Below are positions 23,801-30,782 of a stretch of DNA of 64,000 bases, one piece after another (position 1 is the first letter of the stretch; each line of letters begins with the position of its first letter). The translations under genes were made by a program, and so were the position numbers. The stretch is taken from positions 18,045-82,044 of the forward strand of contig NZ_JACBYP010000025.1 in NCBI RefSeq assembly GCF_018982965.1. Reading direction: 5' to 3'. Source of the stretch: Streptomyces mayonensis. Lineage in GTDB: Bacteria > Actinomycetota > Actinomycetes > Streptomycetales > Streptomycetaceae. The notes beneath the pieces are model-generated. The model saw only the letters and a list, made by a program, of their open reading frames with translations, made no database searches and was not told the origin of the DNA.

Positions 23801-23898
23801 TCGGCCGCAGTGGCGCGCGCGGTCTGCCGCCGCGCACCGAGGCGCTGCTCGACGAACTCCTGCCGGCCTGGCGCGACGGCGCCGCGGCAACGGGCTGA
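20830..23898 (+). CDS. Large membrane protein with LysM and BTAD/winged-helix-like domains
   Basis: A 1022-residue protein. Ser/Ala-rich N-terminus, TM helices near residues 51-72, 95-118 and 140-160, a Gln/Ala-rich stretch, a LysM-like domain at about 230-295 (KYYRIQPPEGRHHDSLWEVA), a Gly/Ser and Ala/Pro linker, another TM segment near 385-405, a large middle region (about 430-760), then a winged-helix-like unit (about 770-870) and an AfsR/SARP-type BTAD/TPR helical domain (about 875-1015). Such proteins often accompany Tad loci in actinomycetes. A wall-facing LysM joined to a cytoplasmic regulator-like domain suggests signal transmission. The first convincing start is the ATG at 20830; the upstream in-frame region is not coding-like. 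Confidence 0.75.
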   Translation: MPRRRTSSSSSSTAPSAPSAAPSASSGSPAPRNRTPQPVRVRRRSFGDFVKAFFAFVALAGLVVGVPLALAMQVGWPLPGGAPSLDWLQREITVQTFLHILTVIVWLAWAQFTACVLVEVKAALSGAGVPGRVPGSGPSQLLARQLVAALLLFGATAASLTPGLSQLGQGLEGNQQPAVAAAQQTPGLFAQQQEQAAATASALAEQAGQAGQAAARADGGGSAAHGDTKYYRIQPPEGRHHDSLWEVAERHLGDGRRYKEIFELNKDRVQPDGSRLSEASLIRPGWIMEMPGDARGGELVEMPDEAPDVSEQVQQQISDYARSGGHAGSGSGSGSGSGGGAGDARVSVPEQRPAPMPATPAAPATPAAPATSASPAADAGQSFGLPEALLAAPLLAAGLLGALGRRRRQALWQSALGAVGGRRGMEPPTPTGDAQDVQDALLVGADPDGVRLLDRSLRGLAASLAGESRALPVVYAAWMSGNGDLHLQLAQPAGKPPAPWQLGQDQTFWMLTRADAERYEDAETAAPYPGLVSLGTMDDSRLLLNLEAVPGIVSLSGTEADRAAVFASVAAELATNGWSDRMTITLVGFGDDLTPLAPNRIRHLDGFEDLFETMSAETRQRRGALGAAGHDSVLTGRTGPAQHTRWAPHLVLLAAQPSDEEALRLAELAADAGRLGIGYLVGTGSADLPGAAWELEITGQGRLLAPLLGLELDAQLLPVAQQRAVVRLFSDADPGHGPDGSGDFGGSGGSGGSANRPPFLVDISEQGRPAVYARLVGSYEIIGLDAPESDRSAQLHEALALLLLHREGVHPRVLSSALWPRGVTEDVRDALLDRLRTWLGTDPDGGARLRTDDAGRLTLAKSVVSDLDVLRSLYHEATQGRGAGSRQVRGRLLTDALVLVRGPLLADRPEGRYRWLTHEIVDAQLPLLVADTGLALCEFHLEKNRAEKAIEALNAALRTAPADERLWHELLRATHATEDTDRLRALAADLIGRSGARGLPPRTEALLDELLPAWRDGAAATG

Positions 23899-24032
23899 GC
23901 CCCGGGCCGCCGGATGGGTCCGGAGACGGGGCCAGGGATGGGTCTGGGCATGGGCTGGGCATGGGTCTGAGGATGGGGCCAGGGATGAGTCTGGGGACGG
24001 GTTTCGTGACGAGTCTCGGAGAGGGGCTCGGG

Positions 24033-24824
24033 GTGGACTTCGACCTGCTGGCCGTTCTCGTCGCCGCGCTCTGGGGCGTGGCGGCGGGCGCGCTGCTGCC
24101 CCGCGCCGTGTACCGGTTCTCCGCCCCGTCCGGAGAGGCGTGGCGCGAGCGGTGCCCGCGGGAGCATCAGGTGCGCGGCTGGCTCGGGCCGGCCCGCTGC
24201 GGGCAGTGCGCCGACGGGGAGAGCGGGGAGAGCGGGGAGAACGGGGAGAACGGGGAGAGCGGGGGGCGCGGGCAGGGCGCGTACGGTCCCGGTGCCGGTC
24301 TCCTCGCCGCCGTCACCGCCGTCGTCTGCGTCGCCCTGGCCGCCGCCACCGGGGCCCGGCCCGAGGTCGCCGTCTGGCTGCTCCTCGCCCCGGTCGGCGT
24401 ACTCCTCGCCGCCGTCGACCTGCGGGTACGGCGACTGCCCGACCCCCTCACCCTCCCGCTCGCCGGGGCCGCGCTCCTCCTGCTCGGGCTCGTCGCGCTC
24501 GTACCCGAGCACGCGGGGGAGTGGACCACCGCCCTGCTGGGCTCCCTCGCCCTCGGCGCCGGCTACCTCGTGCTGTTCCTCATCAACCCGGCCGGCATGG
24601 GCTTCGGCGACGTGAAGCTGGCCCTCACCGCCGGCGCCGTCCTCGGCTGGTACGGCTGGCCCACGCTGATGCTGGGCACCTTCGCCGGGTTCCTGCTCGG
24701 CGCGTTGTACGGCGGTGCCCTCCTCGTCACCCGGCGGGCGGGGCGCAAGACGGCCATCCCGTTCGGGCCGTTCCTCATCGCGGGCGCCTTCCTCGGCGTC
24801 CTGGTCGGCGCCTTCGCGGCCTGA
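24033..24824 (+). CDS. Type IV prepilin peptidase (TadV/CpaA/PilD-like)
   Basis: A 263-residue membrane aspartic protease. It has several TM helices, the first catalytic Asp in AAVDLRVRRLPD (about residue 128), and the signature GMGFGDVKLAL (about 184-194, GxGD). A small Cys-containing cytoplasmic loop (CPREH..., CGQC) resembles the zinc-binding loop of full-length PilD enzymes. An unusual ESGESGENGENGESGG insert sits next to it. It should cleave the pilins at 5.1-6.4 kb. The GTG at 24033 has GGAGAGGGG upstream; alternatives are GTG 24006 and ATG 23986. It follows the LysM/BTAD gene, so the two may be one operon. Confidence 0.85.
   Translation: MDFDLLAVLVAALWGVAAGALLPRAVYRFSAPSGEAWRERCPREHQVRGWLGPARCGQCADGESGESGENGENGESGGRGQGAYGPGAGLLAAVTAVVCVALAAATGARPEVAVWLLLAPVGVLLAAVDLRVRRLPDPLTLPLAGAALLLLGLVALVPEHAGEWTTALLGSLALGAGYLVLFLINPAGMGFGDVKLALTAGAVLGWYGWPTLMLGTFAGFLLGALYGGALLVTRRAGRKTAIPFGPFLIAGAFLGVLVGAFAA
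24216..24265 (+). repeat. In-frame 9-bp tandem repeat inside the prepilin peptidase gene
   Basis: About five copies of GGGGAGAGC or GGGGAGAAC encode (E-S/N-G) triplets next to the CxxC loop. Copy number is likely to vary between strains without breaking the frame. Confidence 0.8.
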
Positions 24825-24902
24825 CCACGAGGGGGCGAAAGGCCTGGCGTACCCTGGGCAGGTCTGTCCACAACCCTTACGAACCTTGCGAAAGGGAAGC
24901 CG

Positions 24903-26102
24903 GTGACCGAGAAGGCCGACCTTCAGCCCATCCTCGACCGCGCCGCCGCCGGTGGGCGGATCACCCCCGAAGAGGCGCTCGACCTCTACCGCGACGCCCC
25001 GCTGCACGCGCTGGGCGCCGCCGCCGACGCCGTACGCAGGCGCAGGTACGCCGGTACCGAGCACATCGCCACGTACATCATCGAGCGCAACATCAACTAC
25101 ACGAACGTGTGCGTCACGGCGTGCAAGTTCTGTGCCTTCTACGCGGCCCCCAAGGACACCAAAAAGGGCTGGACCCGCGAACTCGACGACATCCTGCGCC
25201 GCTGCGCGGAGACGATCGAGCTGGGCGGCACGCAGATCATGTTCCAGGGCGGCCACCACCCGGACTACGGCGTGGAGTACTACGAGAAGCACTTCGCCGC
25301 CATCAAGAAGGAGTTCCCCGAACTCGTCATCCACAGCCTGGGGGCGAGCGAGGTCGAGCACATGGCGCGGATCTCCAAGGTGTCGGTCGAGGAGGCCATC
25401 ACCCGCATCCACGCCGCCGGGCTCGACTCCTTCGCCGGTGCCGGTGCCGAGCTGCTGCCCGAGCGGCCCCGCAAGGCGATCGCGCCGCTGAAGGAGTCCG
25501 GCGAGCGGTGGCTGGAGATCATGGAGATCGCGCACAACCTGGGCGTGGAGTCGACGTCCACCATGCTCATGGGCACCGGCGAGACCAACGCCGAGCGCAT
25601 CGAGCACCTGCGGATGATCCGGGACGTGCAGGACCGCACCGGCGGCTTCCGCGCCTTCATCCCGTACACCTACCAGCCCGAGAACAACCACCTGAAGGGC
25701 CGTACGCAGGCCACGCTCTTCGAGTACCTGCGGATGATCGCCATCGCGCGGGTGTTCATGGACAACGTCGCGCACATCCAGGGGTCGTGGCTGACCACGG
25801 GCAAGGAGGTCGGGCAGCTCTCCCTGCACTACGGCGCCGACGACCTCGGTTCGATCATGCTGGAGGAGAACGTCGTCTCCTCCGCGGGCGCCAAGCACCG
25901 GTCCAACCGGCTGGAGATCATCGACCTGATCAGGAAGGCGGGGCGGGTGCCCGCGCAGCGGGCCACCACGTACGAGCACCTCGTCGTGCACGACGACCCG
26001 GCGAACGACCCCGTCGACGAGCGCGTCGTCTCGCACATCTCGTCCACGGCGATCGAGGGCGGCACGGCGCACCCCGAGCTGAAGCTGCTCGCCTCCAACT
26101 GA
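24903..26102 (+). CDS. mqnC: Cyclic dehypoxanthine futalosine synthase (radical SAM)
   Basis: A 399-residue radical SAM enzyme of the futalosine pathway, converting dehypoxanthine futalosine to its cyclic form on the way to menaquinone. The [4Fe-4S] motif C70-V-T-A-C-K-F-C77 fits CxxxCxxC. Also visible are GGTQIMFQGGHHPDYG, LGASEVEHMARISK and the IPYTYQPENNHLKG segment that are strongly conserved in MqnC. GTG start with GAAAGGGAAG upstream. It provides quinone for the NDH-1 complex encoded at 38.8-55.0 kb. A -10-like TACCCT sits about 50 bp upstream. Confidence 0.95.
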   Translation: MTEKADLQPILDRAAAGGRITPEEALDLYRDAPLHALGAAADAVRRRRYAGTEHIATYIIERNINYTNVCVTACKFCAFYAAPKDTKKGWTRELDDILRRCAETIELGGTQIMFQGGHHPDYGVEYYEKHFAAIKKEFPELVIHSLGASEVEHMARISKVSVEEAITRIHAAGLDSFAGAGAELLPERPRKAIAPLKESGERWLEIMEIAHNLGVESTSTMLMGTGETNAERIEHLRMIRDVQDRTGGFRAFIPYTYQPENNHLKGRTQATLFEYLRMIAIARVFMDNVAHIQGSWLTTGKEVGQLSLHYGADDLGSIMLEENVVSSAGAKHRSNRLEIIDLIRKAGRVPAQRATTYEHLVVHDDPANDPVDERVVSHISSTAIEGGTAHPELKLLASN

Positions 26103-26109
26103 AGCTGCC

Positions 26110-26709
26110 GTGCTGACGATCCACGTTGCCGAAGCCTCGCCGGAGGCGGCCGTCGCGGTCGACGGCGCGCAGCTCGCCGCCGTCGGACCGTACGAGGGGC
26201 TGGCCGCCGGCCACCCGCGGGCGCGGGTGCGCCGGTGGCCCGGCATCCTGACGCCCGGACTGCTCAACCCGTACGGCCCGGAACTGCTGGAGCAGGCGTA
26301 CCACCCCGACCCGCGCGAAGCGGACCGGCTGGGCACCGAGCCGCTCTTCGGGGAGCGCGCGCTCGCCCTCCTCGGTGCGAACCCGTCCGCGCGGGGCGGC
26401 AGCGCCCGCCGAGGGGTGCAGCGGATGCTGGCCCACGGCACGGTCGCCGTCGCCGGAGAACTACGGGGCCGCGCGGTCCTCGACGCGGTGCGGGGAGCGG
26501 GGCTCGCCCTGGCGGCGCGTCCGGCCGGGCTGCCCGGGCCCGCGTCCTTCTCGCCGGTGCCGCTGGTGCTGCTTCCCGCACTCGCTCCCGGGAAGCCCGC
26601 CCGGTTCGCGGTGTTCGACGTACCCGACCGGGCCGCGCTCGTGCGGGACGGCGCGGCCACGTGCGTGGCCACCGTCGTGGGCGGCCGCCTGGTCTACCGG
26701 GGGCGCTGA
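26110..26709 (+). CDS. Amidohydrolase/imidazolonepropionase-like small protein
   Basis: A 199-residue protein 7 bp after mqnC, so co-transcribed. It starts with an amidohydrolase-like beta-sandwich (VDGAQLAAVGPYEGL), then WPGILTPGLLNPYGPELLEQ where true amidohydrolases have the PGLxDxHxH metal site; the histidines are replaced by Asn-Pro-Tyr. The TIM barrel is mostly lost. It ends with ATCVATVVGGRLVYRGR, the usual C-terminal composite-domain strand. It looks like a degenerate, catalytically dead amidohydrolase kept next to mqnC. A role in menaquinone synthesis is a guess from position only. Confidence 0.65.
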   Translation: MLTIHVAEASPEAAVAVDGAQLAAVGPYEGLAAGHPRARVRRWPGILTPGLLNPYGPELLEQAYHPDPREADRLGTEPLFGERALALLGANPSARGGSARRGVQRMLAHGTVAVAGELRGRAVLDAVRGAGLALAARPAGLPGPASFSPVPLVLLPALAPGKPARFAVFDVPDRAALVRDGAATCVATVVGGRLVYRGR

Positions 26710-26741
26710 ACGCGCGGTCCACGGGCGCGGTCCGACCGGTC

Positions 26742-26795
26742 CACGTGGTCTACGTGGCCTACGTGGCCTACGTGGTCTACGTGGTCTACGTACCG
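26742..26795. repeat. 9-bp tandem repeat between convergent genes
   Basis: Six units of the form TACGTGGYC (CACGTGGTC, TACGTGGCC x2, TACGTGGTC x2, TACGTACCG). The array includes the stop codon of the GH18-like gene at 26786-26788. Confidence 0.9.
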
Positions 26796-27814
26796 AACGC
26801 CGTCCCGAACTCCCCGTCCTCCTGCTCCACGCCGCTGCACGTGGTGAGCGCGTCGGTGGCCGGCGCGTCGTCGGCGCACTGCGTGTCCCGGAAGGCCGCC
26901 CACACCGACACCCAGCCGATCCCCTTCTCCTCGGCGAAGGCGCGGACCTCGGCCGCGTCGTCGAGGGTGAACGTCTCACCGGCGACGTCGTTGACGCCCA
27001 GCATCGAGGTGAGCGCCATGCCCCGCCACGCGTCCGCGTCGGACGTCCCGAAGACCTCCCTGAGCTGCGTGTGCGCGGCCTTCGCCGAGGTGAGGGCGTA
27101 CTCGCCCATGTCGCCGGTGTAGGACTCGCCGTAGTTCATCGTCATGAGGTTGACCGTGGCGACCCGTACGGCATGGTCGTTGGCGGACGCCAGCAGCGCC
27201 AGGCTGTCCGAGTCCAGGCCGGAAGGCATCACCGGCAGGGTGAACGAGACCTCCAGGTCGCTCCGCTCCTCCTGGAGCAGCGCGATCGCCTCCGAGCGCA
27301 GGGCGCGGGAGTCCGCGTCGGCCAGTTCGTCGCCCTCGACGTCGAAGTCCGCCTGCGTGGAGCCGGCGGCGTCCAGCGCCGTGCCGTACGCCGCCGCCAG
27401 CTCCGAGGCGCTGTCGCAGGCCGCCGCCAGCTCCGTGCCGGAGGCGCCGCCGAAGGAGACGCGGACCGTGGCGCCGGACTCCTTCAGCTTCCCGACGCGG
27501 GAGGCGACGGAGGTGTCGTCGACGTCCTGGGTGCCGTTCCAGCGCGGGGCGCAGTCGTCGCCGGAGGAGATGACGAAGGCGAGGTTGTACGTCGCCGGGG
27601 AGCCCGCCGTGTCGTTGGCGGAGGCGGTGGTGGCGCTGACGTAGGGGGCGTAGGCGGTGGCCGACGACGCGCCCGTCGATCCCCCCGACGACTCGGCCGG
27701 TGCCGTCGGAGCCGCGTCGGCGGTGCCTGCGGGGTCGTCCTGTCCGGCGCAGCCCGCCGTGGCCAGCGCGAGCAGCAGGGCGCACCCGGCCGCCGCCTTC
27801 CGGTGAGCCCTCAT
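26786..27814 (-). CDS. GH18 chitinase-like lipoprotein
   Basis: A 342-residue lipoprotein (lipobox ATAGC at residues 18-22) with a Ser/Ala/Thr linker and a glycoside hydrolase family 18-type barrel. The beginning YNLAFVISSGDDCAPRWNG, the VRVSFGGASG strand, and QADFDVEG (about residues 155-162, D-x-D-x-E style catalytic motif) fit the family of small actinobacterial chitinase-like proteins, including the LMTMNYGES segment near 235. It may cut or bind N-acetylglucosamine polymers at the surface. It is divergent from the polysaccharide synthesis genes. ATG start with GGGAG upstream. Confidence 0.85.
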   Translation of the reverse strand: MRAHRKAAAGCALLLALATAGCAGQDDPAGTADAAPTAPAESSGGSTGASSATAYAPYVSATTASANDTAGSPATYNLAFVISSGDDCAPRWNGTQDVDDTSVASRVGKLKESGATVRVSFGGASGTELAAACDSASELAAAYGTALDAAGSTQADFDVEGDELADADSRALRSEAIALLQEERSDLEVSFTLPVMPSGLDSDSLALLASANDHAVRVATVNLMTMNYGESYTGDMGEYALTSAKAAHTQLREVFGTSDADAWRGMALTSMLGVNDVAGETFTLDDAAEVRAFAEEKGIGWVSVWAAFRDTQCADDAPATDALTTCSGVEQEDGEFGTAFGT

Positions 27815-27838
27815 GTGCGTACGCTCCCGATCCTGTCG

Positions 27839-27925
27839 GCGTCTGTGTTCGACATCTGTGTTCGCCGTTCGTGTTCGGCGTTCGTGTTCGGCGTTGTTCG
27901 GCGTTGTTCGGCGTCTGTGTTCGGA
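27839..27925. repeat. GTGTTCGGCGTT-type tandem repeat in the divergent promoter region
   Basis: About seven degenerate copies of (G)TGTTCGGCGTT/TCTGTGTTCGG, period 9-12 bp, between the GH18-like gene and the next plus-strand gene (28080). No open frame is coding-like. It lies where a promoter is expected, so copy number might change expression. Confidence 0.75.
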
Positions 27926-28079
27926 CGAGTGAGCCTGGCACGCGTTTCTGGGTCTTCGCTGAGGAAAGGAGGCGTATCGGCCCTGTCTGCCAGGAAACGC
28001 ACAGGACAGACCGGTTTTCACCGGGACCTCTCAACAAGCTCCCAGTTCACGACAGGAAAGTCTCCTTAACGTCCGGGGC

Positions 28080-28484
28080 ATGCAATCCGAGCCCGCCATC
28101 GCCTCCCGCGCCACCGCGCGCGGTCGCCGTCGCAAACGCGGCAAGGGGTCCGCCGAAGGCCCCGTGTTCGTCGACAGCTCCGGACGCCGTGCGCGGCTGC
28201 TCCGCCGGCTCGGACTCCTCGTGGGTGCCGTCTGCGTCGGCTACGCGGCCGTCCTGGGCCTCGCCTTCATGGGCGTCGGCATCTCGGTCAACCCCTCCTC
28301 GCTGCTGCCCTTCGGCGCCGGCGGCGACGGACCGGGCGGTCCGGGCGGTCCAGGCGGTGCGGGGGGTTCGGGTCCGGGCGGTGGCGCGGGGCCGCAGGGC
28401 GGTGTCGCTCCCACTGGCTCTCCACCGAGCGCCGGTCCCTCCGCTTCTCCCAGCGCGGTCCCCAGCGCCGCCTCCACCGACTGA
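28080..28484 (+). CDS. Small single-pass membrane protein of the polysaccharide locus
   Basis: A 134-residue protein with a basic N-terminus (RGRRRKRGKG), one TM helix at about residues 44-66 (LGLLVGAVCVGYAAVLGLAF), and a Gly/Pro/Ser-rich outside tail. It has no domain I recognise. Only 18 bp separate it from the deacetylase/glycosyltransferase gene, so it is likely an accessory part of that machine. Start assigned to the ATG with no strong ribosome site; moderate doubt about the exact start. Confidence 0.65.
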   Translation: MQSEPAIASRATARGRRRKRGKGSAEGPVFVDSSGRRARLLRRLGLLVGAVCVGYAAVLGLAFMGVGISVNPSSLLPFGAGGDGPGGPGGPGGAGGSGPGGGAGPQGGVAPTGSPPSAGPSASPSAVPSAASTD

Positions 28485-28502
28485 CCGGACGCCCCCACCC
28501 CC

Positions 28503-30782
28503 ATGACCACACCCACCACGCCTCCCTCCTCACCCGCTTCCTCCCCACCGCGCGGTCGCCGCCGCGCCCCCTCCCGCATCGGCCGGGCCGCGGGCCGGGC
28601 CGCCGCGCTGCAACGCCCGCGTGTCCTGCTCGCCCTGCTGCTGCTCCTCGCGCTGACGTGCGTGATGCTCCTGGACGGCTACCTGCGCGCCGAGGTCGGC
28701 GGCGACGAACGCGTCCGCACCGGCGCCTCCGCGAGCGACGTGCCCGAGGACGTCCTGGACGGCGGGCCGATCCTCACCTTCCCCGGCGGACAGGCGACCA
28801 CCGTCTCCGTGCCGGACAAGACGATCGTGCTGACCTTCGACGACGGGCCGGACCCCACCTGGACGCCGCAGGTCCTCGACATCCTGGAGGAGTACGACGT
28901 GCCCGGCACGTTCTTCCTGGTCGGCTCGATGGTCTCGCGCCACCCGGGCATCGTCCGGGACCTGGTCGAGCAGGGCAACGAGGTGGGCGTCCACACCTTC
29001 ACCCATGTCGACCTCTCCTACCAGAGCGAGGCCCGCGTCGAGCGCGAGATCGAGCAGACCCAGCTCGCACTGGCGGGCGCGGCCGGCATCACCACCACGC
29101 TGTTCCGCGCGCCGTACTCCTCCGAGACGAACGCCATCGACAACTACAGCTGGCCCGTCTACGAGAGCCTCGGCGAGGACGGCTACACCAGCGTCTTCAT
29201 CGACACCGACAGCGACGACTGGAAGCGGCCCGGCGTCTCGAAGATCGTCGACTGGGCCACGCCGGAGGACGGCGAGGGCGCCTCCGTCCTCTTCCACGAC
29301 GCCGGGGGCGAGCGGTCGCAGACGATCGCGGCGCTGCCGAAGTACATCGAGAAGATGCAGGCGAAGGGCTACACCTTCACCACCGTCAGCGGCGCCATGG
29401 CCGACCAGCAGGCACAGCAACAGTCACAGCAGCAGTCACAGCAGCCGGACGGTGATCGGAAGTCGCAGCAGCCCGGCGGTGATGGTCTCCAGGCCGCCCA
29501 CCACAAGGCCACCGGCGCCACCCTCTACGAGGGCAAGGCGCTCGTCGCGGCCGTCGCGGTCGCCGAGTGGACGGTCCCGGCGCTCTCGGCCGGACTCGTC
29601 GTCGTGGGCGTGGCCGTCATGGGCCGGTTCGCGATGATGCTGGTCCTCGCCCGCCGCCACCACAGACAGCGCAACAGACGCCGTTTCAGCTGGGGCCCGC
29701 CCGTCACCGGGCCGGTGAGCGTGATCGTCCCGGCGTACAACGAGAAGGAGTGCATCGAGGCGACCCTGAGATCGCTGGCGCGCAGCACGCACCCCGTCGA
29801 GATCATCGTCGTGGACGACGGGTCGACGGACGGCACCGCGGAGATCGCCGAGTCCCTCGGGCTGCCCGGCGTCCGCGTCGTGCGGCAGGCCAACGCGGGC
29901 AAGTCCGCCGCCCTCAACAACGGTGTCCGCCAGGCCCGGTACGACATCGTCGTGATGATGGACGGCGACACCGTCTTCGAACCCGACACCGTACGGCACC
30001 TGGTGCAGCCCTTCGCCGACCCCGCCGTCGGCGCGGTCGCGGGCAACGCCAAGGTCGGCAACCGGCGCACCCTCATCGGCGCCTGGCAGCACATCGAGTA
30101 CGTGATGGGCTTCAACCTCGACCGGCGCATGTACGACCTGCTGCGCTGCATGCCGACCATCCCCGGCGCGATCGGCGCGTTCCGGCGGGAGGCGGTCCTC
30201 CAGGCCGGCGGCATGAGCGACGACACGCTCGCCGAGGACACCGACATCACCATCGCGCTGCACCGCGCGGGGTGGCGGGTCGTCTACGAGGAGCACGCCC
30301 GCGCCTGGACCGAGGCGCCGGGGTCGCTCGGCCAGCTCTGGTCGCAGCGCTACCGGTGGTCGTACGGCACGATGCAGGCGCTGTGGAAGCACCGCCGGTC
30401 CCTGACGGACAAGGGGCCCTCGGGCCGTTTCGGGCGGGTCGGCATGCCGCTGGTCGTGCTCTTCCAGGTGGTCACGCCCGTCTTCGCCCCGCTCATCGAC
30501 GTGTTCACGCTCTACTCCATGGTCTTCGTCGACTTCCGCGCGGCGCTGCTCGCGTGGCTGGCGGTGCTCGGCGTGCAGCTGGTGTGCGCGGCGTACGCCT
30601 TCCGGCTCGACCGGGAGAAGTACCGCTACCTGCTGATGATGCCGCTCCAGCAGCTGGCGTACCGGCAGATGATGTACCTGGTCCTCATCCACTCCTGCGT
30701 CACCGCCCTCACCGGCGGCCGGCTGCGCTGGCAGAAGCTGAAACGGACGGGCGAGGTGGGGACGCCGGCGGGGAACGGGTGA
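28503..30782 (+). CDS. Bifunctional polysaccharide deacetylase / family 2 glycosyltransferase
   Basis: A 759-residue fusion. After one TM helix (about 40-60) comes an outside NodB-type deacetylase domain (about 100-300) with TFDDGPD (about 110), HTFTH (about 162) and RAPY (about 201). A Gln-rich linker and a TM helix lead to a cytoplasmic GT2 domain (about 405-660) with DDGSTDGT, DGDT, EDTD and QRYRW motifs, and C-terminal TM helices. This joins IcaA/PgaC-like synthesis with PgaB-like deacetylation, and is the architecture of streptomycete MatB, which makes poly-beta-1,6-GlcNAc. I infer a similar beta-linked GlcNAc-type polymer. Confidence 0.88.
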   Translation: MTTPTTPPSSPASSPPRGRRRAPSRIGRAAGRAAALQRPRVLLALLLLLALTCVMLLDGYLRAEVGGDERVRTGASASDVPEDVLDGGPILTFPGGQATTVSVPDKTIVLTFDDGPDPTWTPQVLDILEEYDVPGTFFLVGSMVSRHPGIVRDLVEQGNEVGVHTFTHVDLSYQSEARVEREIEQTQLALAGAAGITTTLFRAPYSSETNAIDNYSWPVYESLGEDGYTSVFIDTDSDDWKRPGVSKIVDWATPEDGEGASVLFHDAGGERSQTIAALPKYIEKMQAKGYTFTTVSGAMADQQAQQQSQQQSQQPDGDRKSQQPGGDGLQAAHHKATGATLYEGKALVAAVAVAEWTVPALSAGLVVVGVAVMGRFAMMLVLARRHHRQRNRRRFSWGPPVTGPVSVIVPAYNEKECIEATLRSLARSTHPVEIIVVDDGSTDGTAEIAESLGLPGVRVVRQANAGKSAALNNGVRQARYDIVVMMDGDTVFEPDTVRHLVQPFADPAVGAVAGNAKVGNRRTLIGAWQHIEYVMGFNLDRRMYDLLRCMPTIPGAIGAFRREAVLQAGGMSDDTLAEDTDITIALHRAGWRVVYEEHARAWTEAPGSLGQLWSQRYRWSYGTMQALWKHRRSLTDKGPSGRFGRVGMPLVVLFQVVTPVFAPLIDVFTLYSMVFVDFRAALLAWLAVLGVQLVCAAYAFRLDREKYRYLLMMPLQQLAYRQMMYLVLIHSCVTALTGGRLRWQKLKRTGEVGTPAGNG

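Noticed and set aside
24841..24870. CTGTCCACA near mqnC as a fourth DnaA box
   Set aside because: One mismatch to the TTGTCCACA consensus.
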